Positions 1 through 13,200 of a DNA stretch of 64,000 nucleotides are shown here, in pieces (within the stretch, counting starts at the first letter, position 1; each line of letters begins with the position of its first letter). The translations under genes were made by a program, and so were the position numbers. The notes under the pieces were generated by a model, which was given only the letters and a program-made list of their open reading frames with translations, was not told where the DNA came from and made no database searches. The stretch covers positions 248,001-312,000 of the forward strand of contig JAJKFH010000927.1 of assembly GCA_023333565.1 (NCBI GenBank). The letters are read 5' to 3'. The stretch comes from Puffinus mauretanicus. Its lineage: Eukaryota > Chordata > Aves > Procellariiformes > Procellariidae.

Positions 1-2549
1 TTCCCTGTTTAAAGTCTTTCAGGTGCCTTTCTGCAAAGGTAGGCCAACACTAGGACAATCTTAGAAAAGAAATTTCCGCTTAGCTCTTGCTTTTTTCAAA
101 AGCCAAGGAAGATAGCCAGAGAAATACTATTTTTGTCATAACTGAATGATTGTATGATTTTTTTAACATCACGCAGAGCAGTGTTTTCAAATGCTATTTT
201 GTGGAACAGGACATCTTATATACTTCCTAAATTAAATCTTCAGTTACAAGGTTTTCAACTTTGGCATACAAAGTATTTATGTCCAGTTAGCCTTTTCCTT
301 CTTTTCTGTTCTCTTCTCCTTGTTCCCGGAGGAAACAAGGGAAGAAATGGGATTCTCATCCAATGGACTTGTCTGTGCCACTCCTGTTCAGTCTAATGAA
401 AGATGGCCAGCCTGGAAGTCACTGCCCAAGCGTAATAATCCCATGAAATGAAAATTACCCCATGGAGGGGCACACATATTTTGCTCAAACTTTGATATAA
501 AACTTCAATTTTTTCATTTCCCAATTTTTGTCTGTGTGTGCTTAAACTCAGAATGCTAACCTTATATTCTGGTAAGATTATTTTTCATTTTCTAATCATT
601 TTATTCTTCCTTTTTTTCTCTCCAGTATTAAAATCTAATTTTTGTGTGTGAAGCTGGTGTGTAAAGTATAATTAAGTTAAATGGATTTATCCCTTTTAAT
701 AATGTAAAACTTAGCTTCAATCAAACCAAGTCATCAGCATAGTTTTAAAAAAAATGCTGTGAACCTTGCTATCTTTTTTCTTTTTTTTTAAAGCTCCTAT
801 GTACTGTAACATAACCTACTCCAGGTAATTATCATATATTATAGTGGTTGCCATAAGTGACTGCTATAATTAAGGTTGCAAATCAGTTTCCATTATAATC
901 CCTTGTTTTCACACAATCATAACTTGTCAAAACACTAGCCTTTGGGACTAAAGTTTTCCACGGTTGTTCTTGTTCTGCTTAGAGGTAAATTTGGGGGGAG
1001 AGAGGAGGAAAAGGAATTTGAACTATCCTTACAGCTAATCATTGTCCGGTCATTTTGCGTTATAGGATCAAATTGCATAGCAAGGAGGTAAATAGTTACC
1101 GTTTCCAGGGAGTAGAAAAACCTAGAAGAAAGGTTAAAGGACAAGCAGTACAGAACTGCCTTGAATTTTGGTTGCACTTCTAATTTTGACTAGCCCCACT
1201 GCTATTTTGTTTTGCAGCATCTCTGCGTAACACAGCAAACAGTGTTAGTCTTACTTTATTAGCATCTACGTCCCACAACGAAACTGCACTATGTCAGTTT
1301 TACTGATAATCAGATGACAACCAGATTACAAAGGTGGAGAAGAGATGCAATGGTCAGTTATGGATTCATGATTCCCATTGTGAATCCCGGTCCTGAATTT
1401 GATGCTGGTTTTGGGTGGGGAAAGCTTCCCTAAAAGTGAAGTGGGGAGACAGTGTAAGAAAACATTTACTGTGATTATTTTCTCAGTAGTAGCTCTTAAA
1501 TGTCAATAACTACAGCAGTGCTCCTTCCTGGCTAGAAAATAGCACCTTCCTGTATCACTACAGCTAACCCTGTATATAAACTTTTTATGGTGACCACTAT
1601 GCAAAACTTGCTTAAGTTCCCATTTATAGTATTTTTAGTATGATTTGACAATTTATTTTATCGTATAAAGAGATCACATTTTAAGGCACAATATAAGGGA
1701 GTGCTTGGGCAGGCAGAGTTGAAGGATAAGCTTTCAACCCTAACATTCATTTCCTGTGCTTGTTTTATCATCCCTAACATTGCGTTAGCACTGTTTCTTT
1801 GCATAGAATTCATTTTAAGAAATGGTGATTGGTTCTTCCCCTCAGCCCTCTGGGAAAGTATTTTAATTAGTTTCTTGAGGTATATGATAATAAACTGAAG
1901 TACAGTTACTGAAGAAAAATGACAATTTTTGTTACATTCAGAAATTGCTCCTCCACTAGCCTGTCTGCTAGCCTGTTGTTAGTGTAAACATCTTTCTTTA
2001 TAAGATGATGTGAAATACTGCAAAGGTACGATTTACAGATAAAATAAAATAAATCGTAACATGGAAAAAAGCATAAGCCTTCCAAAAGCTCGGATTTTGG
2101 GAGTCCTCATTGTCTGCAGAGGGTCCTGTGAGTCAGTGAGATGTCTTGCAGATGGGAAGGTTTCCACATCTGGATTCTTTTTACCGATTGAGGTCTTTGA
2201 TCTGGAAATGTTACAACTTTCCTATGCCCTGTGATTTGTCTGGCAAGATGAGTTATTTACAAATGCAATTACTCTTCTGACAACTCAGTTTTGAGTGTGT
2301 CAGTGCTGAGGTCCTGATCTGTAACCCACAAGGACTGCTGGTAGTCCTTTTATTGGTTTTGGTGGGCTTTGATTCAGATATTTGGACTTTGAAGCACCCC
2401 AGGTGGATTAGGTAAAAAAAGGCTTTTTACAAATTATTACAATTTAAAGATTTAGGATTCTGTGTGTCTGAAATAATTTGACAGTGTTTCAAAGTCTTGT
2501 GAATTTAAATAAGTTTCTGATCTTTGTGTCTTTTCTTTTATTTCTCCAG
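1..2549 (+). other. PARD3B: PARD3B intron, 3' part (upstream end outside window)
   Basis: AT-rich non-coding sequence ending in a good splice acceptor: a pyrimidine-rich tract at about 2527-2547 followed by CAG at 2547-2549. I see no exon, RNA gene or recognisable recent transposon. Open frames here (for example 154-396 on + and 935-1177 on -) are short, resemble no family I know and have no splice context. The intron is phase 1, because the following exon begins with two bases that complete a codon started in the previous exon. Confidence 0.75.
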
Positions 2550-2594
2550 TGGCAGATGAAAGCAAAGTTGGTTTGTTGGCCGGACACAGATCGG
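2550..2594 (+). CDS. PARD3B: PARD3B internal coding exon, 45 nt
   Basis: Small internal exon of the Par3-like polarity scaffold PARD3B. What is seen: acceptor TTTCTCCAG before 2550, donor GTAAGC from 2595, and an open frame across the exon. It begins with two bases completing a valine codon (G from the previous exon plus TG), then encodes ADESKVGLLAGHRS, and ends with one base (G at 2594) that joins AC at 34939 to give Asp. The peptide corresponds to the stretch just upstream of the conserved [13 protein letters not shown] block in Par3 proteins, where PARD3 has a related ADETKL segment (from memory). The 45-nt length and phase-1 borders on both sides mean it can be skipped without a frameshift, so it is a possible cassette exon; that is inference. 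It is far too short to be found from ORF length alone. The region lies in a linker and carries no folded domain. Confidence 0.82.
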
Positions 2595-5500
2595 GTAAGC
2601 TGTTCTCCTATTTTGGAGGAAAAGTCAGCAACTTAAAAGTCAGCAGCTAAATGAAATCAGCTTACAGATACTGTGGTGACTAAGAGAGTTGCAAATTAAG
2701 GCATTTCTTTGTATGCACTGACTCCAAGTTGTACAGTGATGAATTAGGGATTGTTCTTCGCCAGGCACTGTATGTAGCCCAGTCATTTGCAGGAAGAGCT
2801 GTAACTTTTTTTTTTTCAGTGCAGGTGTCGTAAACTGAAGAAGATGCCCTTTCAAATAATAAGGGCAAGTGCAACGTGTCTTTTAGAGTGTGGAGATTTA
2901 AACGACACACATTTTGAAAAATACAAATATTTCTTGCTTTTTCTCCTTGCTCTGAGTTCCACTTCCATTACCAGGAATATTGAAGATAACACTAAAAAAA
3001 ATTCTACAGATTAAAAAAAAGAATGTCAAAGCTTTTCCTTTCATTATACCTTTGCAGTAGAAACAATTGTGTTTTTCTTAAACTTTTCAGGCCATACAAA
3101 TAAAAAAAATAGTCCATACTGCTGTCATTACTGTACGTACTTATTAAATAAGTTCTGCAAACCACACCATGGTACTGTACAACTTACAGTTCTTGTATTA
3201 TAAGAACTTTCAAGGAAATGTCACATAAGATTGTAATTTTTCACAAGCTATGGATGAGCTGACATAAGAAACCTTAAACTTTTTAGAAGACTCAAGTTAT
3301 TCAGCAATCTCTTCTGATGTTAGAAAACCCTGAAATTTCAGGCTGCCCCTTTGTAGCATGATTGCACGTTGCCTTTTTCCACCCCTTTGATAGAACTAAA
3401 AAGCTGAATTCATGTAAAGGAAGGTCAACTATGAGATTCCTGATTGTTTATGGTATTCCTTCTCTGTGCAACTGGGTGTCCTTCTCTAGTTCTTTAGTTC
3501 TCTGGTATGGATTTTCCTTATCTGAAGACCTTTTCCTGAACTTAGTAGACAAATTCTTTTTAAATTTTTCTGGCATCTTTCCTAAGTCTGTGAACTTCTT
3601 GGATTCTCTTTCTGAATCAAGAGGTAGTTCATATGTCTTGTAACATTATCACTCCTGGGGAGAAAAAATTCTTTCAACTTTTCGTTTTGGGAATGTGAAA
3701 GCTTCAAAGAAATGATCTTGTCAACTCGAAGAAGCTAGGGGTGTTGCCCTTGAGTTTTTTCCTGTGCAGAAAAATTATTACAAACATTGCAACATCATGC
3801 AATTTTCCAAAGATCAGTGGAATTCACTGCTATCAAAGAATATTGGAAGGAAACCTGGTGAGATCATAACTCTTTGGCAATCAGTTGTTATAGGTACATT
3901 AAGCTTTATAACACCACTTTTAGCAGCATTTGATCTTTCTTCTGCACACTTCTCCAGATTCTTGAAAACCATGGCTTTGAAAATTTCTCTATTTGAAGAC
4001 ACCTGCAAATTTTATATGAAAATGTGGACCCATGCTTATTGAACTTCGGCTTGTTTGCTTTACTTATCCTTCATAGACCTCTTACATGTACCTAAGATCT
4101 TTTTTCATAGACTAAAATCAGTGGTCAACAGATCACCTAAGGAATAGATACAAAGATCCTACAGGTTGTTTCTTTTTTTCCCCTTCAGAATAAAAGGAGC
4201 TAGCTAACTTCTGAGAAGGTTGGAGTGTAAATGATTTTTCTTGCTTCTGTCCACTTCAAATACTGTTCACTTACTGTTGAAAAATGTTTCTCCCTTCTCT
4301 ATGTTACATTTCCTAACCCTTCGTGAAGAGAAATCAAGCTGCAGCTTCAGCTTTCTCATTGTTCCATTCAAATACTTATTTTAAAGGTTTGTTCAAGAAC
4401 ATGGCGTTCTTTTTCTCTGGTCCCTTTTTACTGTATGCTTTTTGGAATTATATGTCATATATGCATCTTGCTGGCATTCAGTCACATCACACAACTCTTG
4501 TTTTAACATCTTTCATTGTGCTGCCTTCCTATAGGTATAGGTACCTTTAAGAATGTGCTAAGAGAGACATTGCAGCTTCTTGTGCTTGGAGCAAAACACC
4601 GTTATTTTCTCATTACTGAATGAAGAGCTTCCATCCTATTCTAGACTTCAGGAAATTAAACATATTTCTCTACAGAATTAATTATCACCTACTAACAATC
4701 AATGCAATTATCCCTTCTCTCCTTCAACATGACTTGTTCTATGAAATACGCAGTTGAGTAATTCTCTCTAGGGAAATATCCTTTCTATTCCTTCTGGGGC
4801 AGTGGCTCGTCAAGCGTTTAGTCTCAGCTTTTGGTATAGCTACTGTATCCCTCACATTTTACATGTTACTGAGCAGCAGCAGGAGTTAGTAGCGTGTATT
4901 TCAAAAAGCATTATCACAATTCTTCAGAAGACCAAGGCATTAGAAGGATCTGTAGCTGTAGCCCCATCTTTCTGTCTTTTTATATATTGCACCCACAAAT
5001 AGCAGTTCCTTTTTTTTTTTTTCCTTAAAAAGTAGATTTGATTTTTAGAAGCAGGTCTGGACACATCCTGAGCTTGTAAGCCTGTTCTTTGGGAAGATGG
5101 CTGGAGACTTATTCCTGTATTTCTCCATCACAGAAATGCATCTGTGAATTCTGGTTCTCATAGCTGGCCTGTCCTTCATCCTGCCGGATAGAAGACTCCT
5201 GCAGTGCTTACAGGTGTTCTTAGTGTTGCAAATGTTTTCCACAATACCATTGGCAAAAGCACTGGAGTGCTGCATTGAGGCAGCCTACTTGGCCCTTTCT
5301 GGAGAAGACCAGAGTTCAGAGTGTGTGTAAGACATCATTTCTGGATCCTCTGAGGAGGATTTTGTCCTCTGTAAGCTTCCTGTGCGCTCAGCCATGGTGT
5401 GTCCGCATTCCTTAAACTCAATTCTAACGATGAGAATGAGAAGCAGACAAGTGGTGCCTCTGTCTTAAAGCAGAGAAGATCCCTGAAAATTCATAAAGAT

Positions 5501-5884
5501 GAAAAATCAGCAAACTTCAGCTCCGTTTTTCATGAACTCTTAGCTTTTCAGAAAAGCGATTCCAGGACAGCTAGGAGCATACCCTTCGTAAGGAGGGGCA
5601 GGACTGTTGTACGTCAAATATAACCTGATTTATATAAAATACTGAAATTGAGTACTGAATTCTTTGCAGCTATTTTTATTTTTTTCTAAAATTCTTTTTT
5701 TTGTGTTCTGATTTACTGCTTAGATACTTTTAGTATGTATTGACTGTCTGCTGAGGTCTCTGCTGACACAGCTCTTTCAGATGATGTAGTGCTGGAGAAA
5801 AGCTGATGAGTCTTTCTTTATGAGCTCTGACATATTAATTAGCAAAATGGGCAAAAAAGCTTTCCTATTTTTATTTTAATGTCA

Positions 5885-6575
5885 CTAGACCATGCTTTTG
5901 GCTGGGGTTATGTTTCGAGACAGTTTTGAGACAAGATGAGTTGAAGATCTTATTTTCTTGCTGGCTGCTATGTGAGGAACATGTGACTGGGCTATGGATT
6001 AGTACTGGCAAGATTGAATGATACAGGGGTAGCTCTGGTACCAAGCTGAATTTGAATTAATGCTATATGGCAAGAAATAGGGTTAGGACCTGAGTAGGAG
6101 AAGGCCCCGTTGGGATAGTTTGAAGGATGCTTCTGGTAAAGTTCTGCCCCTTACTGTTAATTTTGCTGACAGTGCGGTTACCAAGTTGCTGTTCAGCCTG
6201 TGGGTAGGATTAGTGTTCTGGGAAAGAAGGCTTGAAGAGGTAGGTGTGCAGCTAAATCCTGCAAGGCCAGGGCTTTGATGAGGTCTGAGTGCCGGCACGT
6301 CTGGTAGACCTCCAGTCTGTACTGCTTTGTGTATGGGTAACTGAGCTGTGGTTAAACTGGGCTTCAGATTGGGACTGGAGGTAGTTTGGAATAAGGTAGG
6401 TTAAAGGTCTTGGTGTATCTCTGCATCCTTTAATGCCGGGATGTATTCTGCATTAAATAAATTTTACTGAGGTTTTGTTAAGGCTAGGATGAGGATTAAG
6501 ATTATGGTTTAGGACACAGGAGTGGTTGAATATTGGTAGATTTTATATGACCCACTGGAATAGGGTATGGGAAGT
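5885..6575 (+). repeat. G/T-skewed degenerate GGGTTA-like word cluster
   Basis: The + strand is rich in short variants of GGGTTA, GGATTA, GGTTAG and TTAAGG, for example near 5903, 5996, 6080, 6200, 6334-6410 and 6478-6520. No fixed repeat unit remains, so if this was once a tandem array it is very degenerate. It is not a telomere: the words are scattered and interrupted. A weaker stretch of similar flavour lies at about 63590-63870. It could equally be a compositionally biased relic of something else. Confidence 0.25.
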
Positions 6576-7228
6576 GCAACAGGTTAAGCTTCATCATTAC
6601 CTTCAGAAAAGGCTCTCCAGCCTATTGCGAAAGCCATGGTTGCATTGGTAGGTGAAATAAGTGTATGAGATACTAAGGTTGCATCTATACAAGTGTAAGC
6701 TGAAAGTGTAAGTTGAGTGGCACAGGATGATCCCCATCTGTGCTCTGAGCCTCTATTGTAAAATGGCTTCAAGTTGCCTCTGGAAGCAGTGCTTGGTACG
6801 TCCTAACTCCTGAACCATTTCTAGGAAGTGTTTTGTGAGAGCAGAGCTGTTATAACACTTTTGTTGCGTGGGTGATTACATTCTAGTAAACTCAGGTGCG
6901 CCCAGCTGCTAAATTTGCAAATATAAGCATGACCTATGATTTCAAGCAAACCGTGGCGGCACTGGAAGATGTGCAATGTGATTTTCCCTTAATTCAGCCA
7001 GTGCGGTGCTTAGTGCTATTCTAGTTTGACTGACACAAAAACAAATGCAAGTATCTTTCTATAATGCTTCAGTACTCTGTATTACCCATAACCCATGCCT
7101 CTCTAAGCTTTGAATCGTTAAGCTATTGGTTAAGTTTGATGCTTTCTTGCTGGAAATATTTTTGCAAGATTTTCATTCCTTTAGCGTTGCCTTCACTTTG
7201 GGCTTCTCTCCCTGGATGATTATTTTCT

Positions 7229-7272
7229 CGTGGTGGTAGTGTTGTTACTATTGTTGTTGTTATTATTATCAA
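7229..7272 (+). repeat. Trinucleotide-rich simple repeat (GTT/ATT)
   Basis: Imperfect run of GTT and ATT triplets within the large PARD3B intron. Read in one frame it gives a leucine-rich open frame, which is a composition artefact and not a gene. Confidence 0.6.
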
Positions 7273-10200
7273 CTTTGATTGTGATTCTCCAAGCAAAGTG
7301 TTCCTTTGACCATATAGTTCCAAATAAATTGCTGTTATCTGAGAATCTGTATCGACTTATGCAGCCAAGAAACAAAAATAAGATTCCTTTTTCCTGCAGG
7401 TCACTTACGGAGTTAATGTTTTCTTCTATACTTACGTTTGGTAAGGTCTAAAGTCAAAGATTTTACATTGAATCTATTATATTGTTGGGGTTTATAAGGA
7501 TTTCTAGTCCAGAAGTTAAAATGCTTAGCTTTCATTGAATCTCTGCCTACTGTTATTTTTTTCTTATCTTCAAACACAGCTTGTCTAGTGAAACTGGGAT
7601 GATATATTAATTTTCTTAGTACTCTATGCCAGTATGGCTTTACTACCCTTTTTTAGTGGACTTTATTTTTTAAGTGTTTTTTTTTTTAATATGTATAATG
7701 GTTTCCATGTTATAGATTCTTCTAGCCATCTGCATTGGTTAGAGCTGGGGAGGGGGGGGCTTGTTTAACACTGCCTAGTTGCACAAGAACCAAAACTATG
7801 CTGTGACCAAGTCTATGGGGGACAGGACAGCACAATGTTGAACTGCTGGGCTGCAAGATTTTTTCATGTCTTAATGGTCAAAGTCTGGAAGTCTGTAGGA
7901 ATAAATCCCGAGCCTCCAACTTTCATGAGCTGACGCCTAAGAATTAGCGTTGAGAAAAATGCTCTGTTAATTTCATCTAGTATTTAGAGTGCTAAATATA
8001 AAGGATGAATGTTTAGTTCGAAAAACTTTCATTTGTCTGTTGGAACTTCGTGTATTTTAACCTGTCAGAGATAGGAAAGTGTATTGAAACAAGATGAAAA
8101 CAAAATTAGAACTCTTGTCAAGTTCTAATTTTTTTTTTTTTTGAGCAAGAGAAACTCAAACTGGACATTCCAGATATTGATTATTTTTAAGAGGCTATTA
8201 AAAATGGGGCTGATGCAGCAATCTCTCTCTTCCCTGCTCCCCCCTCCCATCAAATTGTATGTATTTCTGCATGAGAAGTTTGACTTTTTTTCACTGACTC
8301 AGGAAAAGAAAGGCTGGACACTTAGCAGTTCCTGTGCTTCAAACAATTCTTCTAAATTAACAGAACTTGCTGTATTGTTGAATTTGAGTGAAAAGCAGTT
8401 TGTTGGTCAAAATCTTTTCTGAATGCCAGGCTGGCAATCTTTACAGTCCCACATGCCTGCCCGGCCTATGTGGCTGATGAACAACTCTAACCTAGTTAGA
8501 TGGTTCTCTTCTGTGGAGGGAAACAAGCTCTCATTTTCCCTCTGAGAAGAATCATTTTATGTCCCAAGTAAATTCACCAGCTGTAACTATTCCTTTGACA
8601 GCTTTTTTTTCTTGTTTTTGAAGACTTTATTAGCTGTGTGATGATGATTGTTGTGACCCCTTTTTTGTTAGGTCCTGAGAAAGTCATCTGTTGATAAAAA
8701 TCCCTCGCTTGAGGGCGCGGTTTGATGTTACGATGTTGATCTAAAAGCCTGCTGCTGCTGAAAGAGGCAGTCTTAGTCACTATACCTCCTACCCGCAGCT
8801 GCCTGGTTCCCATTGCTTCTTTTATTCCAGTCCCACAGCTTAGCCGATGAGATGGTTGAGAGCGCTAAACCAGTCAAAATCTAACCCAAGAAAGACAGAA
8901 GTGAATAGTGCTGGGCTTATCTCCTTGAACCACTCATCTGAGAGAGACAAGCTTGTGTGCCAGTAGAAAGGAAACTCGGCAAGTGGATGGACATGAGAAC
9001 TGTGGCTCTCAGAGGCAGCTGTCATGTCAAACCATATCCTTTTTAAATTCAAATGCCAAACTTACATTGTTTGGTGGGGGTTTTTTAATTTTTTAAAGAC
9101 TATTTTACTTGCCATGGATAAAATTACTTTCCCAGTGGCGGGAGCAGGGAATGAAAAATGGCAATAAACCTCTGCAAACTGAAGAAGAGCATCCCTGCTG
9201 TCTCATGCTTGAATTGCAAGAATCTTCTCTGAAGTCACTTACTCACTTTGATTTTATGAATTCTTTGTGTTCTGTGACTGACTCTTAGCGTGCATTGTAT
9301 TAAGATATGTCAGAGCAGTGCCCGTTGATCTTTCTTTAAACTACAGTCATTAAAGTGAATAGATCTGATCTGCTGAGAACAATAACAAAGTTGCAGGAGA
9401 AACCTGTTTCCCTCAATGTTCTTGTGTGAGATTTAGGATCTAGAGCGGAGCTGAACATAGACCAACTGCAGCACGGGTGCAAATTCAAGGATCTGTGACT
9501 GAGATTTTATAACATAGCATAGTTGACTTAATGTTTTCCTGTCTCCTGAAGAGGATCCCATGATACCCTTGTATTCGTAAATGCCTAGCCACATGTTTCT
9601 GCCCCCTTTCTCTCTATGCCAGTATTATTATTCTTATAATTCCGTGATGAGCTGTTGTGGGGAGAAAAAATAATTCTACAAAAAAGAATAGTATTCTTCT
9701 GGTTCAGCCAAGGGAGCAAGAAAAAGGAAGTTCGGGAGAAGAGAAGAATGATTTTGTAACTGACAGTTTCTGATCCCGGGATCAGCCTGAGCTGAAGGAA
9801 GTTGACTGGGGTGGAGGGGGTAGAGATGACACATCTGAGGGAGAAAGCACGGATGAGAGAAGATTTGCAGAGCTTCAGAGATGCCTTTGTGCTGAAAGAA
9901 AGGAAGGTGGGGGAGCCAATTTGAGTCTCTATTTCTTGTCCTGAAGACTAAACTGAAAGTGAGTTTCTGAGAGGTTTGTTTAATGGCCAGTGAAACTTGG
10001 TTCTGTGTATTTTTGTTGATGTTACTTGCTGTTAAAGGGCTATGGCTACCTTTTAGCTTTGTTCAGGCTGCTACACTCTGAGTCTGGTCCTGTCCTAAGG
10101 AGTGAGAGAAGATTGAGCAGTCCTTGGGAGCAGCTGAGCCTGACAAGCAGGGAGAAGCTTTCATATGGGCCCGATGGAGTGAACAGGCAGCTCAGACAGA

Positions 10201-13200
10201 AAGGAGGACAGTTCTCCTTAAGAACCACTGGGACTGGGTAGCGTTTGTTTCAATCCAGCTGATCACAGAAAGCTGCTGAAGCAGAGAACAAATGACCCTG
10301 TAAAAGCATAAGCTGAGCAGAAGCTTTTATTTCACTCTGTCTCACCCAGCAAATGTGAATTTTCAGTACTACGGCAGTGTAGTAAAACAACCCTAGTTTC
10401 AACAGCAAAGCCCTTTCCATGTTCCCACTTTAAGAACAAAAGTGCATGTACATCTACCTGAAAGTCCTGAACAACTTGGACTTCTCTGTGAAGGAGGCTT
10501 GTGCCCTGAAATTGTACCAAAGGTAGGCATTTCAGTGTGACATCTGTGAAATGAAACTTAAGATTTCCTGCAGATAGAAACTACACAGATGCTCCTGTGA
10601 ATGCATAGCAAGGGAAATGCCTGCTAAAGCTGCGACATTAAGTTTATTAGAGCAAGATGCTGGAGAGTGATTCTGGGTGCCTCATTCTGGAATGCCTCAT
10701 TTTTACGTGTGGGTAAACTTGGAGTGGAAAGTCTGCATGGCAGTGGTGATGGCCTTTTCTTAGAGGAGAAGGCCTGGTCTGGCAGATATCCGAACTGCAG
10801 TCTTCAAAAATAAACAGTAGAGGTGAAAGATTTATTACTTTTCCATCACATCTCAGCAATATGGGAATTATGCATCACCCAGTATGAATTGTTGGCATCC
10901 AGGGATTGCAAAGCCATTTTCCTTGGGGAGTATTCTTTTGCTCCAGGAGCAGAGAAAGGGGCAGGAGCTTTGTTTAATGTGACCTGGGAAATGTCATGCT
11001 CACAGTTACCCAATGTTACAGCTCCCTTACGATACAGAAGTAGGAGAAGTGACTAGAAAGAAAAAAAATCCAACACACAAGAATTTTATCCAGCAAAGGT
11101 ACCCATACATTCATATTTCTTCTACCCCCTTTTTTTCCCCTCTCTAATTTCCTGAAGTGATTGTGGGCGTATTGTATTATTAACTGAGGCTTGGGGGGGT
11201 GTTTTGATGTTCACACTTCATAGTTGCCATTTCTCCCCCTGGTCAGCATTGCTGAATATTGTTCCGTGCAGAATTCAGTGAAGCAAGTCAAGAGAGTATT
11301 AAAAACCCCAGAACATTTTAGTAGTATGAAATGAAGTAAAGCACAGATTTCTGATAGTTGTAATGAATGCATCCATTTACCATAAGGCCTGCTAGTATTT
11401 GAAATAAGTGGTCATCTTTCTGCGGTAAATACATTGTCTGTGTCAGCTTGCAGTGGACTGAAGGAGAGGAATGCCTGCAGAAGTCTGTATCTGTTGCGCG
11501 CTGAAATACTGTCTCTAGTAAATGGTGCGGTGCTGGCATGAGTTACCAGTTGTAGGCTATTTGGGGCGTGCATTCTCTTCCTGAGACCTGGCGATACTTT
11601 TCCCCGTGACTGTCTGTGCTGAGCCTGCCACATCTCATGTCTTTGCTGAAAGTTTCTGCTTTGAGTTGGAGCTTCCTACTGCCTCGTATTCCAGTTGTTT
11701 CTGACATGAGGGTAGGAGAGCTTGTAAATATGGTGGATGTCTCTATATGAGGAGTGCTATATCAGGCAGAAATAAAGCTTTCTCTGAAAGCAGAAGCAGT
11801 GTAACTGCGTTAGTGCAGAATTTCACACAGGATAATAGGTACTGCAATTCTGCAGGACTGGTGATTAGGACTTCAGATCTTGGCATGTCTGGATCCTGGA
11901 ATATCATGTCCAGTAAAAATCATTACTAAATTTGAAGTGATTGGAGATGGCAAAATGTTAAATGACAAGAAAGCTGGCATTAACCCTAATCAAAGAATAA
12001 GAAACAGTAAGTTTGAAGAATGTAAATTTGAAGTTTGAAGAATGTAAAGAATCTGGTGTGCTTTTTATTGAAACTGTGGAGATTCAACGAAAGGCACAGC
12101 AGCCAGCAAAACAAGTTTAATGTTTAAAATCCTGGGAACCTCTTGCTGTATGTTGATCTTTAAATCAGAGAGCCTCTCTGGTGATGGTGCCTGAACAAAT
12201 GGCTCATGAAGGTGCCTGCATGACTGATAATAAGCTGGTTTCCTTCATGGAACTCCTCTCTTGGCCCTAAGAAGAAAGCTGAAAACAGCAAGTGGATCCA
12301 TCAGGTCTCCTACATTTCTAGGGTCTTGTAAGGCTCTTCAGGCATCAGCCCTTTAGTTGGTGACAGCCAGACTGCATCCATTTCAGAAAGCAAAATGAGT
12401 TGCGTCAGACTGCATCTTCTGTAATTGAGGAGAAAGTGCCGATGTGATTCTAATGCCCCTGGGTAACATTTACCCCCCTCGGCAGTTAGAACTGGGGTCA
12501 TAACCTTCCTGCCAGTCTCTTCTCTGGCTGTTGGTTTGGTATTCCTTCAAGCAGTATCTGTGCATTTTTCAAGCTTTGTGGTGAATGATCTGCAGATGTT
12601 CAGGAAAGACCTTCAGGGTACTAGGTACTGAAGAGTTGGCTGTGATCAGTGTTGGCAGCTACTGTGGTTCTTTTAGTTGTTTGTTGTGACCAAAGAGACC
12701 AACAGCCACTGCCGAATGCCTCATTTTATTAATCCTTTCCCTCCAGGAGCTGGGTTTTTGCTGGGAATAATATTCAGTGCTGGCAGTGGCGATCCTGAAG
12801 TCATTGGTGCCAAGGAGTTAATGAATTTGGAAAACTTCCCAGATAATACATCTGGCCCTCTAACTTAGATTTTGGAGTATGAAGTATGAGATGTAGAAAG
12901 AAGAGGACTGAACTAAACGAGCTACTGGCTGAAGAGGGGAAGTGGACACTTCTTTCTTTTTTAAACCAGTCGGTTGAAAGTTAAAAATTACGTAGCCCCA
13001 CAGAAGATATAACTGTTGTGGTTTTGTTCTGTTTTTTTGATTGTTTCTGGTTTTGTGGGGGTTTTTATTTTGTAGTACCGTGTATTTGCCAGTTACATTA
13101 CCTTCTGAGGCTTGAATATAGACAGGGAAGCATTTATAATTCTCAACTTGGAATGATTCTTCTCCTTCATTTTTTATTTTGAAGTCCCATCATGTTGCCA

